DNA of 61,963 bases from Staphylococcus sp. CAG:324 (GTDB lineage Bacteria; Bacillota_I; Bacilli_A; ML615J-28; CAG-313), in NCBI GenBank assembly GCA_000433035.1, contig FR890796.1, forward strand, positions 1 to 61,963. Direction: 5' to 3'. A program made the translations under genes and the position numbers. The notes beneath the pieces were generated by a model that did not search any database, was not told where the DNA came from, and saw only the letters and a program-made list of their open reading frames with translations. This document shows positions 16,065 through 24,825 of this stretch, one piece after another; within the stretch, counting starts at the first letter, position 1, and every line of letters begins with the position of its first letter.

Positions 16065-16844
16065 TTAATTTAGTAATTTTTTGGCAAATTCTTTTTCAAT
16101 TTTTTGTTTTAAATCAGCATCATCAATATGATCTAAAATAGGCTTAACATAACCCATAACAACAATTTTTGATGCTTCGGTTTCATCTAGTCCTCTGCTC
16201 ATTAAATAAAATAAATCCTCTTTATTGATAGAACCAATAGAACAAGCATGATTTGCTACTACATCATATTCATCTATATACAAATTTGGAAGGGCTTTAA
16301 TCTTCGCACTTTTTGATAAAGTTAAGCCTTTCGTTTGTTGATGTGCAACCGAAGATGATGCCAAATGTTTAATTGTAGCATTATTATTGATAGTCATTTC
16401 AGCTTCATCTTTAGCAATCGCATAATTGGTTAAATTGCTTGATGTATGACCAACATAATGATAGATATCAATAAAACTATCTAATTTAGCATTTTTGGTA
16501 CATAGTAGTAAATTAATTACTTCAACATTTGCCCCTTTTTCCATTAAGTTTATCGTCCCTTTAATTGTAGCATCATATTGTGAGGTAACAACATTATAAA
16601 TTTTTAATATAGAATCTTTCTTTAAATGAGCAACAAAAGAATTATATGAAGAACCTACTTTTCCATAGTCAAAAGTAATATATGTTAAATTGGCATTTTC
16701 ATCTAAATTGATGTTTATTTCCTTTTGATCAAGTGTCTGATTGATAACAATTTTTTCTTCTGCCTTACCAACTTTAATTTGGGACAGATGTAAAAAATTG
16801 CTTTTAAAATCCACCAATTTTTTAATCTTAATTTGACTAGCCAT
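16065..16844 (-). CDS. sufD: Fe-S cluster scaffold subunit SufD
   Basis: 259 residues, on the short side for SufD because the N-terminal region is reduced, while the C-terminal block NKEDLFYLMSRGLDETEASK is intact. It pairs with SufB and SufC in the scaffold. The start is the ATG at 16844 (MASQIKIKK), which overlaps the sufC stop by 8 nt; the 13 residues further upstream in the frame are read from inside sufC. Translational coupling with sufC is likely. Confidence 0.93.
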   Translation of the reverse strand: MASQIKIKKLVDFKSNFLHLSQIKVGKAEEKIVINQTLDQKEININLDENANLTYITFDYGKVGSSYNSFVAHLKKDSILKIYNVVTSQYDATIKGTINLMEKGANVEVINLLLCTKNAKLDSFIDIYHYVGHTSSNLTNYAIAKDEAEMTINNNATIKHLASSSVAHQQTKGLTLSKSAKIKALPNLYIDEYDVVANHACSIGSINKEDLFYLMSRGLDETEASKIVVMGYVKPILDHIDDADLKQKIEKEFAKKLLN

Positions 16845-17667
16845 TGTGATCACCAAGAGATTCCTTAATTGCACAAGTACCAATTATACCTCTTTTGCTA
16901 TCTTCGGTTTCTTCTTGCAAACCAAATTCTTCTTTAATAAAGTCATACCCTTCTTTATCAATTTTTTCAATTAATTCCGCACCGCCTGAGGTAACAATTT
17001 TCCCCTGCATTAAAATATGAACCCTATCAACACGCAGATAATCTAAAAGACGTTCATAATGAGTAATAATTAAAGCCCCAAAATCATTAGATTTCATCAT
17101 ATTCACATTTTCACCAACAATCTTTAAAGCATCAACATCCAATCCTGAATCAATTTCATCAAGTAAAGCAAATTTAGGTTTTAGCATTTTCATCTGTAAA
17201 ATTTCATTTCGCTTCTTTTCACCACCAGAAAAACCAACATTTACATATCGGTGAGGAAGATCTGATCTCATCTTAAGTTCTTCTGTAGCTTTTTCAAATG
17301 CTTTAATATATTGAATAAGAGAAAATTTTTCATCTTTATTCATTCTTGTATGAAGAGCTGTTTTAATAAAATCTGAATTGGTTACTCCTTCAATTTCACT
17401 CGGATATTGCATTGCAAGAAAAAGACCTTTTCTACTTCTTTCATCTACACTCATTTTTAAAACATCTTCACCATCTAGTAAAATTTCACCTTCTGTTACT
17501 TTATATTTATAATGCCCCATAATTGTGGATACTAAAGTTGATTTACCAGTACCATTAGGTCCCATAATAACGTGAAATTCATTCGTATTTAATTCAAGGT
17601 TAACCCCTTTTAAGATTTCTTTCCCTTCTACTTCTACATGTAAATTTTTTATTTGTAATTTAGACAT
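16837..17667 (-). CDS. sufC: SUF system ATPase SufC
   Basis: 276-residue ABC ATPase that drives conformational change of SufBD. Walker A MGPNGTGKST, signature GFSGGEKKR, Walker B FALLDEIDSGLD and the H-loop ITHYERLLDYL are all present. The C terminus ends with the SufC-typical GTCAIKESL. First gene of the operon, with GAGGTGA before the ATG and an extended -10 promoter about 50 nt upstream. Confidence 0.97.
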   Translation of the reverse strand: MSKLQIKNLHVEVEGKEILKGVNLELNTNEFHVIMGPNGTGKSTLVSTIMGHYKYKVTEGEILLDGEDVLKMSVDERSRKGLFLAMQYPSEIEGVTNSDFIKTALHTRMNKDEKFSLIQYIKAFEKATEELKMRSDLPHRYVNVGFSGGEKKRNEILQMKMLKPKFALLDEIDSGLDVDALKIVGENVNMMKSNDFGALIITHYERLLDYLRVDRVHILMQGKIVTSGGAELIEKIDKEGYDFIKEEFGLQEETEDSKRGIIGTCAIKESLGDHNG

Positions 17668-17716
17668 CTATATCACCTCTAATTTTAGAATTTTACTATC
17701 ATCTTCCTAATATATT

Positions 17717-17725
17717 ATTATACCA
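17717..17725 (-). promoter_or_regulatory. Extended -10 promoter of the suf operon
   Basis: On the minus strand TGGTATAAT lies 50 nt before the sufC start. The -35 is weak. I see no obvious iron- or Fe-S-regulator site beside it. Confidence 0.6.
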
Positions 17726-17753
17726 TTTTTTGTTTTTTTACGCACTAAATATG

Positions 17754-17783
17754 AAAAAAAAGATGTTAACCTTTGTTAACATC
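17754..17783 (-). terminator. Terminator after the lipoprotein gene
   Basis: GATGTTAAC, loop AAAG, GTTAACATC and then eight T on the minus strand, 14 nt behind the stop of the gene at 17798-18187. It isolates the suf promoter from read-through. Confidence 0.9.
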
Positions 17784-17797
17784 AATTTTTAACTTCT

Positions 17798-18187
17798 TTA
17801 TGCGAAGTCTTTCATTCCTTGTTCAGTACCATAGTATAAGCATTTTCCAGATTTTTTAACATTAGCTTCTTCTTCATCTTTTGATGCTTTGTATTCATCA
17901 TATGCTTTTTTTGCTTCTTCAGCATCCTTATAATATAAAGCAACTACAAAATCGCCACCAGTTAACATATTTGCTGCAGCATTGATAGCATTATCCCCTT
18001 TAGCAAAAACAAAGAAATTTTCATATTTACTTGTTTCAGTGCCTACAATTGCTTTCGCATCAATTGAAAAATAACCAGCCTTTTCCATTTTTTCTTCTGC
18101 TTTATCAGCCTTAGGTGCACAAGCAGTAAGAGTCAAAAGAGCCATTAATACAATAGCTAAACTAGATAATTTTAAAACTTTTTTCAT
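17798..18187 (-). CDS. Small predicted lipoprotein of unknown function
   Basis: 129 residues. A charged start (MKKVLK), a hydrophobic stretch and a lipobox (LTLTAC, Cys23) predict a membrane-anchored lipoprotein. The mature part is rich in Lys, Glu and Ala, with a helical segment (KDAEEAKKAYDEYKASKDEE) after a beta-rich part (VVALYYKDA). I do not recognise a family. It stands alone with its own promoter (18220-18248) and terminator. Confidence 0.8.
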   Translation of the reverse strand: MKKVLKLSSLAIVLMALLTLTACAPKADKAEEKMEKAGYFSIDAKAIVGTETSKYENFFVFAKGDNAINAAANMLTGGDFVVALYYKDAEEAKKAYDEYKASKDEEEANVKKSGKCLYYGTEQGMKDFA

Positions 18188-18219
18188 ATAACTTACCTCC
18201 GAATAAATTTTACAAAAGC

Positions 18220-18248
18220 ATTATATCAAATATATTTTAAAATATCAA
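18220..18248 (-). promoter_or_regulatory. Promoter of the lipoprotein gene
   Basis: TTGATA (18248-18243), 17-nt spacer, TATAAT (18225-18220) on the minus strand. A ribosome binding site (GGAGG) stands before the ATG at 18187. Confidence 0.65.
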
Positions 18249-18279
18249 GTTAAAACTAACAGAATGCATTTTTTAGCTA

Positions 18280-19080
18280 TTAGATTGCAAGTGAAGGTTC
18301 TATTTTCATCCAAAGCGAAACCAATTCTTGATCTCTAATGACAACATAAACATCAGTCATAATTTCAATCACTTCATCAAGTGGAGTAGCTTTTCTTTCT
18401 CCAATTAACGTCCAGCCTGTTTTATTGTCATAATATGTATCTTGATTTTTTAATGCTTGCACGACCATCTTTTCATTAAATTCAAATCCGATTGGCTCCA
18501 GTTTTATTTTTCCTCTTTTTGCAGTTGGGACTTTTAAGTGTTTTTTGTACCATACTGATCTTGGTAAAACTCCACATAAACCAATTACTTCTTGATTATA
18601 AGCTTTTAGTTCGAGCCCTGAAAATCCAACTCCCATTGTTATAATAATCGCATTTGTTTGAGCAAGACCAAGTGAGCAATGCTCCATATCATAATGAGGA
18701 GTTTTATCAATAATTTGATCTGTTAATTCATAAGTAACTTTTATTTTATAATCTTTATTCAATTCAATACCTTTAAAGGATTGTAATCTTTTAATATAAG
18801 AAACGATTTCTTTAGTTTCATGGTCATAATTTTTGATTTTTTTAATATTTTGTTTTTTAGAAAAATAACTATTATACCAACTAGTTATCGGAAAAAGAAT
18901 GACTAAAATGTTAAAGGCAATAAAATATCCTAAAGCATATTGTTCTTTAAAAGCAATTTTACAATAGATACTACCTGCTAAAAAAATGACTGAAAAAACC
19001 GTATTTATGATAGGTAAAACTATACTTGGTTTATTTTTCTTAAGATTGTTAAGGGTTCTTTGTTCTTGGTTATTGTTCAT
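18280..19080 (-). CDS. Membrane protein of unknown function
   Basis: 266 residues. Two adjacent membrane segments at about 20-38 (IVLPIINTVFSVIFLAGSIY) and 49-66 (LGYFIAFNILVILFPITS) are followed by a soluble domain of about 190 residues facing the cytosol, mixed alpha/beta, without a motif I can name. It follows apbE by 12 nt, so it is probably the last gene of the apbE transcript. A role in Rnf maturation is possible but there is no direct sign of it. Confidence 0.7.
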   Translation of the reverse strand: MNNNQEQRTLNNLKKNKPSIVLPIINTVFSVIFLAGSIYCKIAFKEQYALGYFIAFNILVILFPITSWYNSYFSKKQNIKKIKNYDHETKEIVSYIKRLQSFKGIELNKDYKIKVTYELTDQIIDKTPHYDMEHCSLGLAQTNAIIITMGVGFSGLELKAYNQEVIGLCGVLPRSVWYKKHLKVPTAKRGKIKLEPIGFEFNEKMVVQALKNQDTYYDNKTGWTLIGERKATPLDEVIEIMTDVYVVIRDQELVSLWMKIEPSLAI

Positions 19081-19092
19081 CGTATGCTCCTT

Positions 19093-20139
19093 TTATTCTA
19101 TTAGAAAATTTTCAAATCCACTAGAATAATGGATTTTATTATCCATATCAATCCACATGACATATACATCATTTAAATCTTTAATCAAAGCTTTGCCATC
19201 ATCTAAACTCAAATTGAATAATGCGGTAGACAAGGCATCTGCTAAAGCAGAATCTTTAGCAACAACACTAACAGATACATATTTATTTTCTGGCATTAAA
19301 GTTTTAGGATCAATAATATGATGATATTTTACTCCATCAACATAATAATACCTTTGATATGAACCGCTTGTTACAATCGCAAAATCTTGTAATTCTAATA
19401 TCGCAATATTATTATTAGTAGCCGATTCATCAGGGTCTTGAATTCCCACTTTCCATTTTTCTCCATTTGCTTTTGAGCCAATTAAACGAATATTGCCACC
19501 AACATTTAACATATATGATGAAACACCCAGAGATTGTAATTTTTTAGCAATCTCTTCTGTTGCATATCCTTTTGCAATTGCTCCAACATCAAGCCTCATT
19601 AATTTATCTTTTAATAAAACGGTATTTCTTTCATCATCAATAACTATATCTAATATATTTGTATGTTTTGCAGCCTCCTCCAAATCGGACATTAGAGGTA
19701 GTTTCCCTTCTAAATTAGGATGATAGGAAGCATATTCTCTTTCATCATGCCACAATTTTAAAACAGAACCCATTGCAATATTCATCATTCCAGATGTTTG
19801 ATTATACATATCAATGGCATAGTTTAATAGATCAATAATCTTTTGGTCTACTACTACTTCGTTTCCTACTTCTTGATTAAGCGTATAAAGATTATTTATA
19901 TTTACATAACTATCATATATATCATATAAACGATGGTATTCTTTTAATAAATTTTCAATATATATAACTCTTTCATTAAAGTCTTCTTCTTTTTTTTCAT
20001 AACCAATAATAGTAGTAACTGTATCAAAATAATCAAAATATGTAATAGAATAAGCTTTATACTGATTTTTCTTACACCCATTTAACATTATAATACAAGA
20101 AAAAATAAGCATAACTCCTATTAGTTTATTTATTTTCAT
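19093..20139 (-). CDS. apbE: FAD:protein FMN transferase ApbE (lipoprotein)
   Basis: 348 residues. Lipobox LNGC (Cys22) predicts anchoring on the outer membrane face. ApbE moves FMN from FAD onto a threonine of RnfG/RnfD-type proteins. Family segments are FDTVTTI near residue 41, TSGMMNIAMG, the magnesium/FAD-site region MRLDVGAIAKGYATEEI, LNVGGNIR, and HHIIDPKTLMP. It lies just downstream of the rnf operon whose flavoproteins it should modify, but has its own promoter with a Rex-like site that closely resembles the one at rnfC. Confidence 0.95.
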   Translation of the reverse strand: MKINKLIGVMLIFSCIIMLNGCKKNQYKAYSITYFDYFDTVTTIIGYEKKEEDFNERVIYIENLLKEYHRLYDIYDSYVNINNLYTLNQEVGNEVVVDQKIIDLLNYAIDMYNQTSGMMNIAMGSVLKLWHDEREYASYHPNLEGKLPLMSDLEEAAKHTNILDIVIDDERNTVLLKDKLMRLDVGAIAKGYATEEIAKKLQSLGVSSYMLNVGGNIRLIGSKANGEKWKVGIQDPDESATNNNIAILELQDFAIVTSGSYQRYYYVDGVKYHHIIDPKTLMPENKYVSVSVVAKDSALADALSTALFNLSLDDGKALIKDLNDVYVMWIDMDNKIHYSSGFENFLIE

Positions 20140-20199
20140 TTTTTATTTCCTCTTTTTAAAAATAAGAGAAGATTTTATTTGTCTTTCATCTTCTCTTTT

Positions 20200-20239
20200 A
20201 TTTTAACTAATTGCTAGATAATTGTCAAATAGATAACAA
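20200..20239 (-). promoter_or_regulatory. apbE promoter with Rex-like operator
   Basis: On the minus strand TTGACA (20228-20223), 17-nt spacer, TAAAAT (20205-20200). Over the -35 lies TTGTTAT-CTAT-TTGACAA (20239-20222), two near-symmetric 7-nt halves with a 4-nt gap. This is the geometry of the redox repressor Rex (TTGTGAA or TTGTTAA, N4, inverted), with one mismatch per half. Just downstream an AAGAGAAGAT/ATCTTCTCTT hairpin sits in the leader before the apbE ribosome binding site. Confidence 0.5.
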
Positions 20240-20269
20240 TTTGGATCTTTTTTATTTTTTAAATCGCAT

Positions 20270-20770
20270 TTAATATTGGATATTTTTGGTATATCGAATT
20301 GTTAGTACACTTAAAATACCTACCCCAATTCCCGAAAGTATCCCTGTAATGATTAAAACTGGTAACCAAAGGATAATCTCTTTGGTTGCCATAACCAATA
20401 CTGCAACCATAATTTGACCAATATTATGTAATACAGCTCCACTAATACTTATTGTAATTAATGCTAAACTTGTATATTTTTTTAAAATAATCATCAAAGA
20501 TAAACTGAATACGGCTCCGACTAAACTATACAAAAAGGTAAGAATTGTACCAAACAAAATACTAGATAAAATCAGTCGTAGTATAGATACCATAATTGCT
20601 TCTTTAGCCCCTATTTTATAAAGAGTATAAATAATGGCAATATTAGCAATTCCAAGTTTAATTCCAGGAATTCCAAATGGTAAAACAATTAACAAATCCA
20701 CATATGATAAAATCAATGATAAGGCTATTAAAATGGCCATCATAGCTATTTGTTTTACTTTATTTTTCAT
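20270..20770 (-). CDS. Gx transporter family membrane protein (Hpre_diP_synt_I-like)
   Basis: 166 residues with about five membrane segments (ALSLILSYVDLLIVLPFGIP first) and the glycine-rich GIKLGIANIAIIY typical of this ECF-S-like family, often labelled heptaprenyl diphosphate synthase component I. Next to rnf genes it usually accompanies a NusG_II protein and ApbE, suggesting a job in flavin or quinone handling for Rnf; its substrate is not known. The ATG at 20770 overlaps the stop of the preceding gene (TGATG); the TTG three bases earlier is less likely. Confidence 0.85.
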   Translation of the reverse strand: MKNKVKQIAMMAILIALSLILSYVDLLIVLPFGIPGIKLGIANIAIIYTLYKIGAKEAIMVSILRLILSSILFGTILTFLYSLVGAVFSLSLMIILKKYTSLALITISISGAVLHNIGQIMVAVLVMATKEIILWLPVLIITGILSGIGVGILSVLTIRYTKNIQY

Positions 20771-21138
20771 CAACTTACCACATCTACTTCCGAGTTGTCT
20801 CCAACTATTTTAATAACGGTTTTATTAGGAAGACAAGTAATAGTTTCACCAACTTTAGAAATACTTTTTTGTCTTACACAAATTTGATCAGGACAACTTG
20901 CACTTTTTATACTGGCCTTACCATCTTTTATTACTAAAATATTATATTTATCATCACTAAAAGAAAGTTTTACTTCTATATCTTCTTGAAGTCTATATCG
21001 ACCTTGTTCTGTTTGATTGTAAATAACAACAACATATTTACCTTCTTTTTGAGTAAGTTTAATTACTAAAACACAAATAAAAGCAAACAGTACGATCGAA
21101 CCAATGATGATAAAATCTAATCGATGTTTCTTCATCAT
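20770..21138 (-). CDS. NusG domain II-containing membrane-anchored protein
   Basis: 122 residues: one N-terminal membrane helix (FIIIGSIVLFAFICVLVIKL), then an extracytoplasmic NusG_II beta domain with the paired cysteines of SASCPDQICVRQK and the turn ETITCLPNK. The family is regularly encoded with Rnf and ApbE genes and may help assemble Rnf; the role is not established. Start at the ATGATG overlapping the rnfB stop; the 20 residues upstream in frame come from rnfB in another frame. Confidence 0.88.
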   Translation of the reverse strand: MMKKHRLDFIIIGSIVLFAFICVLVIKLTQKEGKYVVVIYNQTEQGRYRLQEDIEVKLSFSDDKYNILVIKDGKASIKSASCPDQICVRQKSISKVGETITCLPNKTVIKIVGDNSEVDVVS

Positions 21139-21956
21139 TGTTCTTCTATATGATGCATTCCTGTTAAATCTGCTTTTATAATGCAATGTGTTGGACAAAC
21201 CTCAACACACTTTCCACAATTGATACATAAACGATAGTCAATTTGAGCAAGGTTATCCTTTACTGTAATAGCTTTCGTTGGACATGTGTTTTCACATTTT
21301 TTGCATTTAATACAAGCATTTGTACATTTTTTTCTCGCAATGGCACCTTTTTCATGATTGCTACAAGTCACAGCTACTTTTTCCTTATCGGCAAATAAAG
21401 TAATTAAATGATTAGGACAAGTTTTTTCACAAAGACCACATCCAATACATTTTCTTTGATCAATATGAGCAATTCCATTTTCTACACAAATTGCATCAAC
21501 TGGACAAACTTTTGCACAATCCCCATAACCAATGCATCCATATGTACAATCTGCCTCACCACCATACAAAGATTTTGCGGCAAGACAACTTTTTAACCCT
21601 TCATATTCATTTTTTTTAGTTCTTTTTGTACAATCACCAAAACAATGAATAAAAGCTACTTTTTCCACAACATCTAAAGCCTTAACGCCTAATACTTCAG
21701 CAAGTTCTTTGGCTACTTTATCAGCTCCTGGAACACATAAATTTGTTTTTACTGTTGCATCCTCAGCAAGTGCCTTAGCATAACTATCACATCCTGTATA
21801 CCCACATGCTCCACAATTAGCACCAGGAAGACAGTTTCTTAGTTTTTCTTCTTTTTCATTGGTAGGAACCATCATAAAATGAGATGCTACAACTAGCATA
21901 ACACTACAAAGAAGACCTGTTAATGTAACTAAAATAATTGCAATTACAATTGACAT
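21135..21956 (-). CDS. rnfB: Rnf complex ferredoxin-like subunit RnfB
   Basis: 273 residues: N-terminal membrane helix, the [4Fe-4S] motif CLPGANCGACGYTGCDSYA (about 43-61), then a ferredoxin region with CIGYGDCAKVCP, CIGCGLCEKTCP, CIKCKKCENTCP and CINCGKCVEVCP. It is the likely entry point for electrons from reduced ferredoxin. It is the last rnf gene (order C-D-G-E-A-B), 10 nt behind rnfA, and overlaps the NusG_II gene by 4 nt. Confidence 0.97.
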   Translation of the reverse strand: MSIVIAIILVTLTGLLCSVMLVVASHFMMVPTNEKEEKLRNCLPGANCGACGYTGCDSYAKALAEDATVKTNLCVPGADKVAKELAEVLGVKALDVVEKVAFIHCFGDCTKRTKKNEYEGLKSCLAAKSLYGGEADCTYGCIGYGDCAKVCPVDAICVENGIAHIDQRKCIGCGLCEKTCPNHLITLFADKEKVAVTCSNHEKGAIARKKCTNACIKCKKCENTCPTKAITVKDNLAQIDYRLCINCGKCVEVCPTHCIIKADLTGMHHIEEQ

Positions 21957-21966
21957 AAATTACCTC

Positions 21967-22560
21967 TTACATAAATAAATTTTCTATAATGCCAGCAAAT
22001 CCAAAAAAAGCACAAGAAACAATAGCAGCGGCAATTAATGTGATTGGCAAACCTTTAAAAGACTGAGGAGCATTTGAAGTTTCTAAACGAGATCTTACTC
22101 CAGCAAATAAAACCATTGCAAGTAAGAATCCAAGCCCGCATCCTAAAGAACTAACCATTGATTCAAGAAAATTATACCCATCATTAATATTATTAATTGT
22201 AACACCTAAAACGGCACAATTCGTAGTAATCAGAGGTAAATATACTCCAAGAGCTTTATGCAAAGATGGTATATATCTTTTTAAAATAATTTCTACTAAT
22301 TGAACTAAGGCGGCAATGACTAAAATAAAGATAATTGTTTGCATATAACCAAGATCATTTGGTTCAAGCAAGAATCTTTGAATCGGCCAAGTAACAAGTG
22401 TTGCAAGTAACATAACAAAGATGACCGCAACCCCCATTCCAACTGCCTGATTTAATTTTTTAGATACACCAAGAAAAGGACAAATACCTAAAAAACGATT
22501 TAATACATAGTTATTTACTAAAACCGATGTCATTAAAATAACAATTAAAGTTTTAAACAT
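21967..22560 (-). CDS. rnfA: Rnf complex membrane subunit RnfA
   Basis: 197 residues, six membrane helices. Together with RnfE it forms the antiparallel pair that holds a [2Fe-2S] cluster in the membrane; the conserved cysteines are in RFLGICPFLGVS (near the N terminus) and ITTNCAVLGV (near 110). It starts 2 nt behind the rnfE stop. Confidence 0.96.
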   Translation of the reverse strand: MFKTLIVILMTSVLVNNYVLNRFLGICPFLGVSKKLNQAVGMGVAVIFVMLLATLVTWPIQRFLLEPNDLGYMQTIIFILVIAALVQLVEIILKRYIPSLHKALGVYLPLITTNCAVLGVTINNINDGYNFLESMVSSLGCGLGFLLAMVLFAGVRSRLETSNAPQSFKGLPITLIAAAIVSCAFFGFAGIIENLFM

Positions 22561-22562
22561 AA

Positions 22563-23276
22563 TTAGTTAGCCTCCTTTTCCATATCCATTTTTTGATTGA
22601 CTTCTTCTTCGCATACATCTTTTTTACAAAAATTTGCACTGGGACAACCATTACAACTAAACTCTTTCTTTTTAATTGCTCTACCTTTGGTTATTTTATT
22701 GACAAGAGCAATCATACACCCATAAACAAAGAAACCACCAGGTGCTTGAGTTAAAATAGCAATTTTATAATTTTGTAAAAACGGAATTTCTAAATTAGCA
22801 AAACTAGCATTACCAAATACTTCTCTAATTGTTGCAATTACAAATAAAGCAAGAGTAAAACCAATTCCCATTCCGAGTCCATCTAAAGCTGAATTGAGAA
22901 CATTATTTTTGCTAGCATACATTTCAGCTCTACCTAGAATAATACAATTAACGACGATTAAAGCAAGATAAACACCAAGCATTTGATAAAGGTCAGGTAA
23001 ATACGCATGAAGAAGCATTTGAACCATTGTAACAAAGCCCGCAATAATGACAATATAACTAGGTATTCTAACTTGATCAGGAATCACTTTTCTAAGTAGT
23101 GAGATAACAACATTAGAACAAAGCAATACTAAAGTTGCTGAAACTCCCATAGCTAAAGCCGAAATTACATTTGATGACATAGCAAGAGTGGGACAAGTAC
23201 CAAGAATTAAAACAAGTACAGGATTTTCTTTAACTAAACCTTTTAAGAAAACAGAAAGTTTCTTTTCATTATTCAT
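22563..23276 (-). CDS. rnfE: Rnf complex membrane subunit RnfE
   Basis: 237 residues, six membrane helices homologous to RnfA, with cysteine motifs LILGTCPTLAMS and IVVNCIILGRAEMY. The C-terminal tail is unusual in detail, with a cluster of cysteines (CNGCPSANFCKKDVC) that could bind metal. The tail follows the last helix and so should be on the cytosolic side. Overlaps rnfG by one base. Confidence 0.95.
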   Translation of the reverse strand: MNNEKKLSVFLKGLVKENPVLVLILGTCPTLAMSSNVISALAMGVSATLVLLCSNVVISLLRKVIPDQVRIPSYIVIIAGFVTMVQMLLHAYLPDLYQMLGVYLALIVVNCIILGRAEMYASKNNVLNSALDGLGMGIGFTLALFVIATIREVFGNASFANLEIPFLQNYKIAILTQAPGGFFVYGCMIALVNKITKGRAIKKKEFSCNGCPSANFCKKDVCEEEVNQKMDMEKEAN

Positions 23277-23797
23277 TATAATGCACCTCCATTTATCATA
23301 TCAAAGGCAGTAAACGCATCAGCAATCGCTGCTTTATATGCATTAGACGTCATCGTTGCACCACTAATGCCAACAACTCCATTTAATGATGAATCTTTAC
23401 CAATATATTGATTCGTATAAGAATCTTCCTCAGTTTTACCACCAATACTTGGAGTTTCATTACTAGACACTGTTGTAACTTTTGTAATTTTTCCATCTGA
23501 AGTAATACCACACATAATAACAAGACCACTACTATATCCCGTTGTTTCCATTTTAAAAACATATCCTTTTCCTGTTGTTTCTTTATAAACATTGGTTACT
23601 GTTTTAGGCAAGTTATCCACATTTATTTCTTCAAACGTACTAGCATCAGGCATTACTTTATAACACGCCTCATATGCTACTCGGCTTTCATATTCTTTGA
23701 TGATTGGACCTGTAAAAAAATTTATTCCTGCTAAGATTCCTGAAACAACTAAACATATTAGTGTTAAAACAATAACACTTTTTATACTTGTTTTCAT
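23276..23797 (-). CDS. rnfG: Rnf complex FMN-binding subunit RnfG
   Basis: 173 residues: one N-terminal membrane helix (VIVLTLICLVVSGILAGI) and an extracytoplasmic FMN-binding domain. The covalent FMN site is GISGATMTS near residue 150, where ApbE is expected to attach FMN to the threonine. Overlaps rnfD and rnfE by single bases. Confidence 0.96.
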   Translation of the reverse strand: MKTSIKSVIVLTLICLVVSGILAGINFFTGPIIKEYESRVAYEACYKVMPDASTFEEINVDNLPKTVTNVYKETTGKGYVFKMETTGYSSGLVIMCGITSDGKITKVTTVSSNETPSIGGKTEEDSYTNQYIGKDSSLNGVVGISGATMTSNAYKAAIADAFTAFDMINGGAL

Positions 23798-24777
23798 TAT
23801 CTAACACCTCCAAAAGGTCTTTTTCTAGTCAGTTTATCTATGTATGGTGTCAATATATTCATAAACAAAATAGCAAAAGAGACACCTTCTGGATAACTAC
23901 CCCACATTCTAATAGCTACTGTTATGATAGCACATCCTACTGCAAAGATTACTTTACCCCAAGCCCTAGATGGTGTCGTAGAGTAATCGGTTGCCATAAA
24001 AATTGCTCCTATTAACAATCCTCCTGATAATACTTCATATAAAGCAAATTCTAAACTACCATTTAAAATAAGTGTGAATAAAAAAACGCAACCAACAAAA
24101 ATAACTGGTGTATGCCAAGTGATTACTTTACGAATCATTAGATAAACGCCACCTAAAATTAAAGCAAGTGAACAAGTCTCACCAATAGCTCCACCTCTTA
24201 AACCAATCATCATTTCAAAAAGTGATGGCAAAATACCATAATCTAATTTTAAAATAGTAAGTGGTGTAGCAGTTGAAGTCGCATCAACAATAACCGGTTG
24301 AACAGCAGCACCAACGGATGCACTAAAAGCTAGTAATAGTATAATTCTAGCAGTAATTGCAGGATTAGCAAAATTTTTACCAATTCCTCCAAATAAACCT
24401 TTCACAACTACTACCGCAATCACACTACCAATTATTGCTTGCCACCAAGTTACTGAAGCTGGCAAATTTAAAGCCAATAAAAGACCCGTGACTGCAGCAG
24501 ACAAATCAGAAATAGTAATTTTTTGTTTACATAATGCTTGAAATCCCCATTCAGCTAAAACAGCTGATGCCGTACATACTACAACTAAAATAAAAGCTTG
24601 AAGACCAAAGATAATAACCGATGCAATCGTTGCGGGTAATAGAGCAATCAAAACATCTAACATTATTTTACTTGTAGTATCTTTACTAAAAATATGCGGT
24701 GAGGAGGAAACAATCAAATCATTTTCTAATTCTTGAGCTATTATTTTATTTTCATTTAAATTTTTAGTTTCTACCAT
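23797..24777 (-). CDS. rnfD: Rnf complex FMN-binding membrane subunit RnfD
   Basis: 326 residues, about ten membrane helices, NqrB/RnfD family. The likely covalent FMN site is in VDATSTATPLT (about residue 172). FMATDYSTTP near the C terminus is a conserved loop. RnfD is the main ion-translocating membrane subunit. It lies 48 nt after rnfC. Confidence 0.96.
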   Translation of the reverse strand: MVETKNLNENKIIAQELENDLIVSSSPHIFSKDTTSKIMLDVLIALLPATIASVIIFGLQAFILVVVCTASAVLAEWGFQALCKQKITISDLSAAVTGLLLALNLPASVTWWQAIIGSVIAVVVVKGLFGGIGKNFANPAITARIILLLAFSASVGAAVQPVIVDATSTATPLTILKLDYGILPSLFEMMIGLRGGAIGETCSLALILGGVYLMIRKVITWHTPVIFVGCVFLFTLILNGSLEFALYEVLSGGLLIGAIFMATDYSTTPSRAWGKVIFAVGCAIITVAIRMWGSYPEGVSFAILFMNILTPYIDKLTRKRPFGGVR

Positions 24778-24825
24778 AAAAGGAAAACTCCTTTCTTTTT
24801 GAAAAAAGCATTGTTATTATATTTA

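Noticed and set aside
16837..16900. Upstream start of sufD giving 13 extra residues (MVLVQLRNLLVIT).
   Set aside because: These residues are read from inside sufC in another frame and do not resemble SufD; the ATG at 16844 overlaps the sufC stop as usual.
20145..20199. Hairpin AAGAGAAGAT/ATCTTCTCTT before apbE taken as the terminator of the rnf operon.
   Set aside because: It lies downstream of the apbE promoter and lacks a proper T run on the minus strand, so it is more likely a leader hairpin; I keep it only as a remark.
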